Shown in pieces: positions 14,042-14,253 of a DNA stretch of 14,253 bases. Numbering within the stretch: position 1 is the first letter of the stretch; each line of letters begins with the position of its first letter. Under the pieces are notes generated by a model, which worked only from the letters and a program-made list of their open reading frames with translations, did no database searches and was not told the DNA's origin. A program made the translations under genes and the position numbers. The DNA comes from CAZMXI01 sp964570205. GTDB lineage: Bacteria; Planctomycetota; Phycisphaerae; Tepidisphaerales; Tepidisphaeraceae. Location: contig CAZMXI010000130.1 in assembly GCA_964570205.1 (NCBI GenBank), positions 1 through 14,253 on the forward strand, given 5' to 3'.

Positions 14042-14201
14042 GTGCAATCCTGTTGTCCCACGTCAGTCTGTTGAGCCAATCCTGTCTGTCGTCCGTGTCG
14101 AGGCGATGATTGATCGATCCCGAGTGATCGAAACGGTCGGCGAACGCTCTCCTGGAGTCCTTCTGGCAGAGAAGATGCCCTCGCTTGCAGGCAAATGACT
14201 A

Positions 14202-14253
14202 GGCTCTGTCTCAAAACCATGGAATGTGCCGATAAGGGTCCATAACGACACGG
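14202..14253. other. Possible end of an element or gene running off the window
   Basis: On the minus strand the frame ending at TGA (14211-14213) is open to the window edge and would give a C-terminus MDPYRHIPWF. Directly beside it, GGCTCTGTCTCAAAACC at 14202-14218 resembles the terminal inverted repeats of some insertion sequences. Only 13 codons are visible, so neither reading can be confirmed. The 160 bp between here and the 592-aa protein gene holds no element I can support. Confidence 0.18.

Noticed and set aside
13244..14074. 276-codon plus-strand open frame opposite the 592-aa secreted protein gene
   Set aside because: The minus strand has a signal peptide, a ribosome-binding site and a continuous 592-codon frame; the plus-strand frame shows no domain.

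Overview
The window is GC-rich bacterial chromosomal DNA with short intergenic gaps and recognisable Shine-Dalgarno sequences. A lysine-rich HU variant, a large multi-pass membrane protein of unknown function, secreted polysaccharide-type enzymes and anaerobe-type redox genes together suggest an anaerobic Planctomycetota (Phycisphaerae-like) genome. That placement is an inference; there is no rRNA or marker gene here to fix it. I see no tRNA, rRNA, CRISPR array or complete mobile element.

Left part (1-4831, + strand). The tail of an unidentified upstream frame is followed by a clear sigma70-type promoter and a 579-aa membrane protein. After a strong hairpin comes a YhaM-type OB-fold/HD 3'-5' exoribonuclease. 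An HU-like protein follows with its own promoter, then a lipoprotein-type nucleoside hydrolase.

Centre (4931-10104). Five genes run on the minus strand in transcription order: a NifX/NifB-like iron-molybdenum cofactor-family protein, a DUF5320 Gly/Arg-rich protein, an FmdB-type zinc-ribbon protein with a Cys-rich tail, a COG0731-like radical SAM protein with a C-terminal winged helix, and a CoA-disulfide-reductase-like FAD/NAD oxidoreductase. Upstream and divergent lies a sigma54-dependent activator with a cysteine-bearing PAS domain and a Fis-type HTH. The intergenic region is AT-rich. It carries a near-consensus -24/-12 (sigma54) promoter directed at the NifX-like gene and, further upstream, an inverted pair of 12-bp elements suited to activator binding. 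The arrangement resembles the sigma54-controlled orp (orange protein) operons of Desulfovibrio, but no Mrp/MinD ATPases are visible and a radical SAM enzyme and a flavin disulfide reductase occupy the operon instead. This is the most interesting part of the window.

Right part (10140-14041, minus strand). Three exported proteins are encoded in a probable operon: a 592-aa protein of unknown family, a calcineurin-like metallophosphoesterase and a GH5-type glycoside hydrolase. All have signal peptides, so an extracytoplasmic carbohydrate-related role is plausible. The extreme right end has a weak hint of a neighbouring coding or insertion-sequence end that runs off the window.
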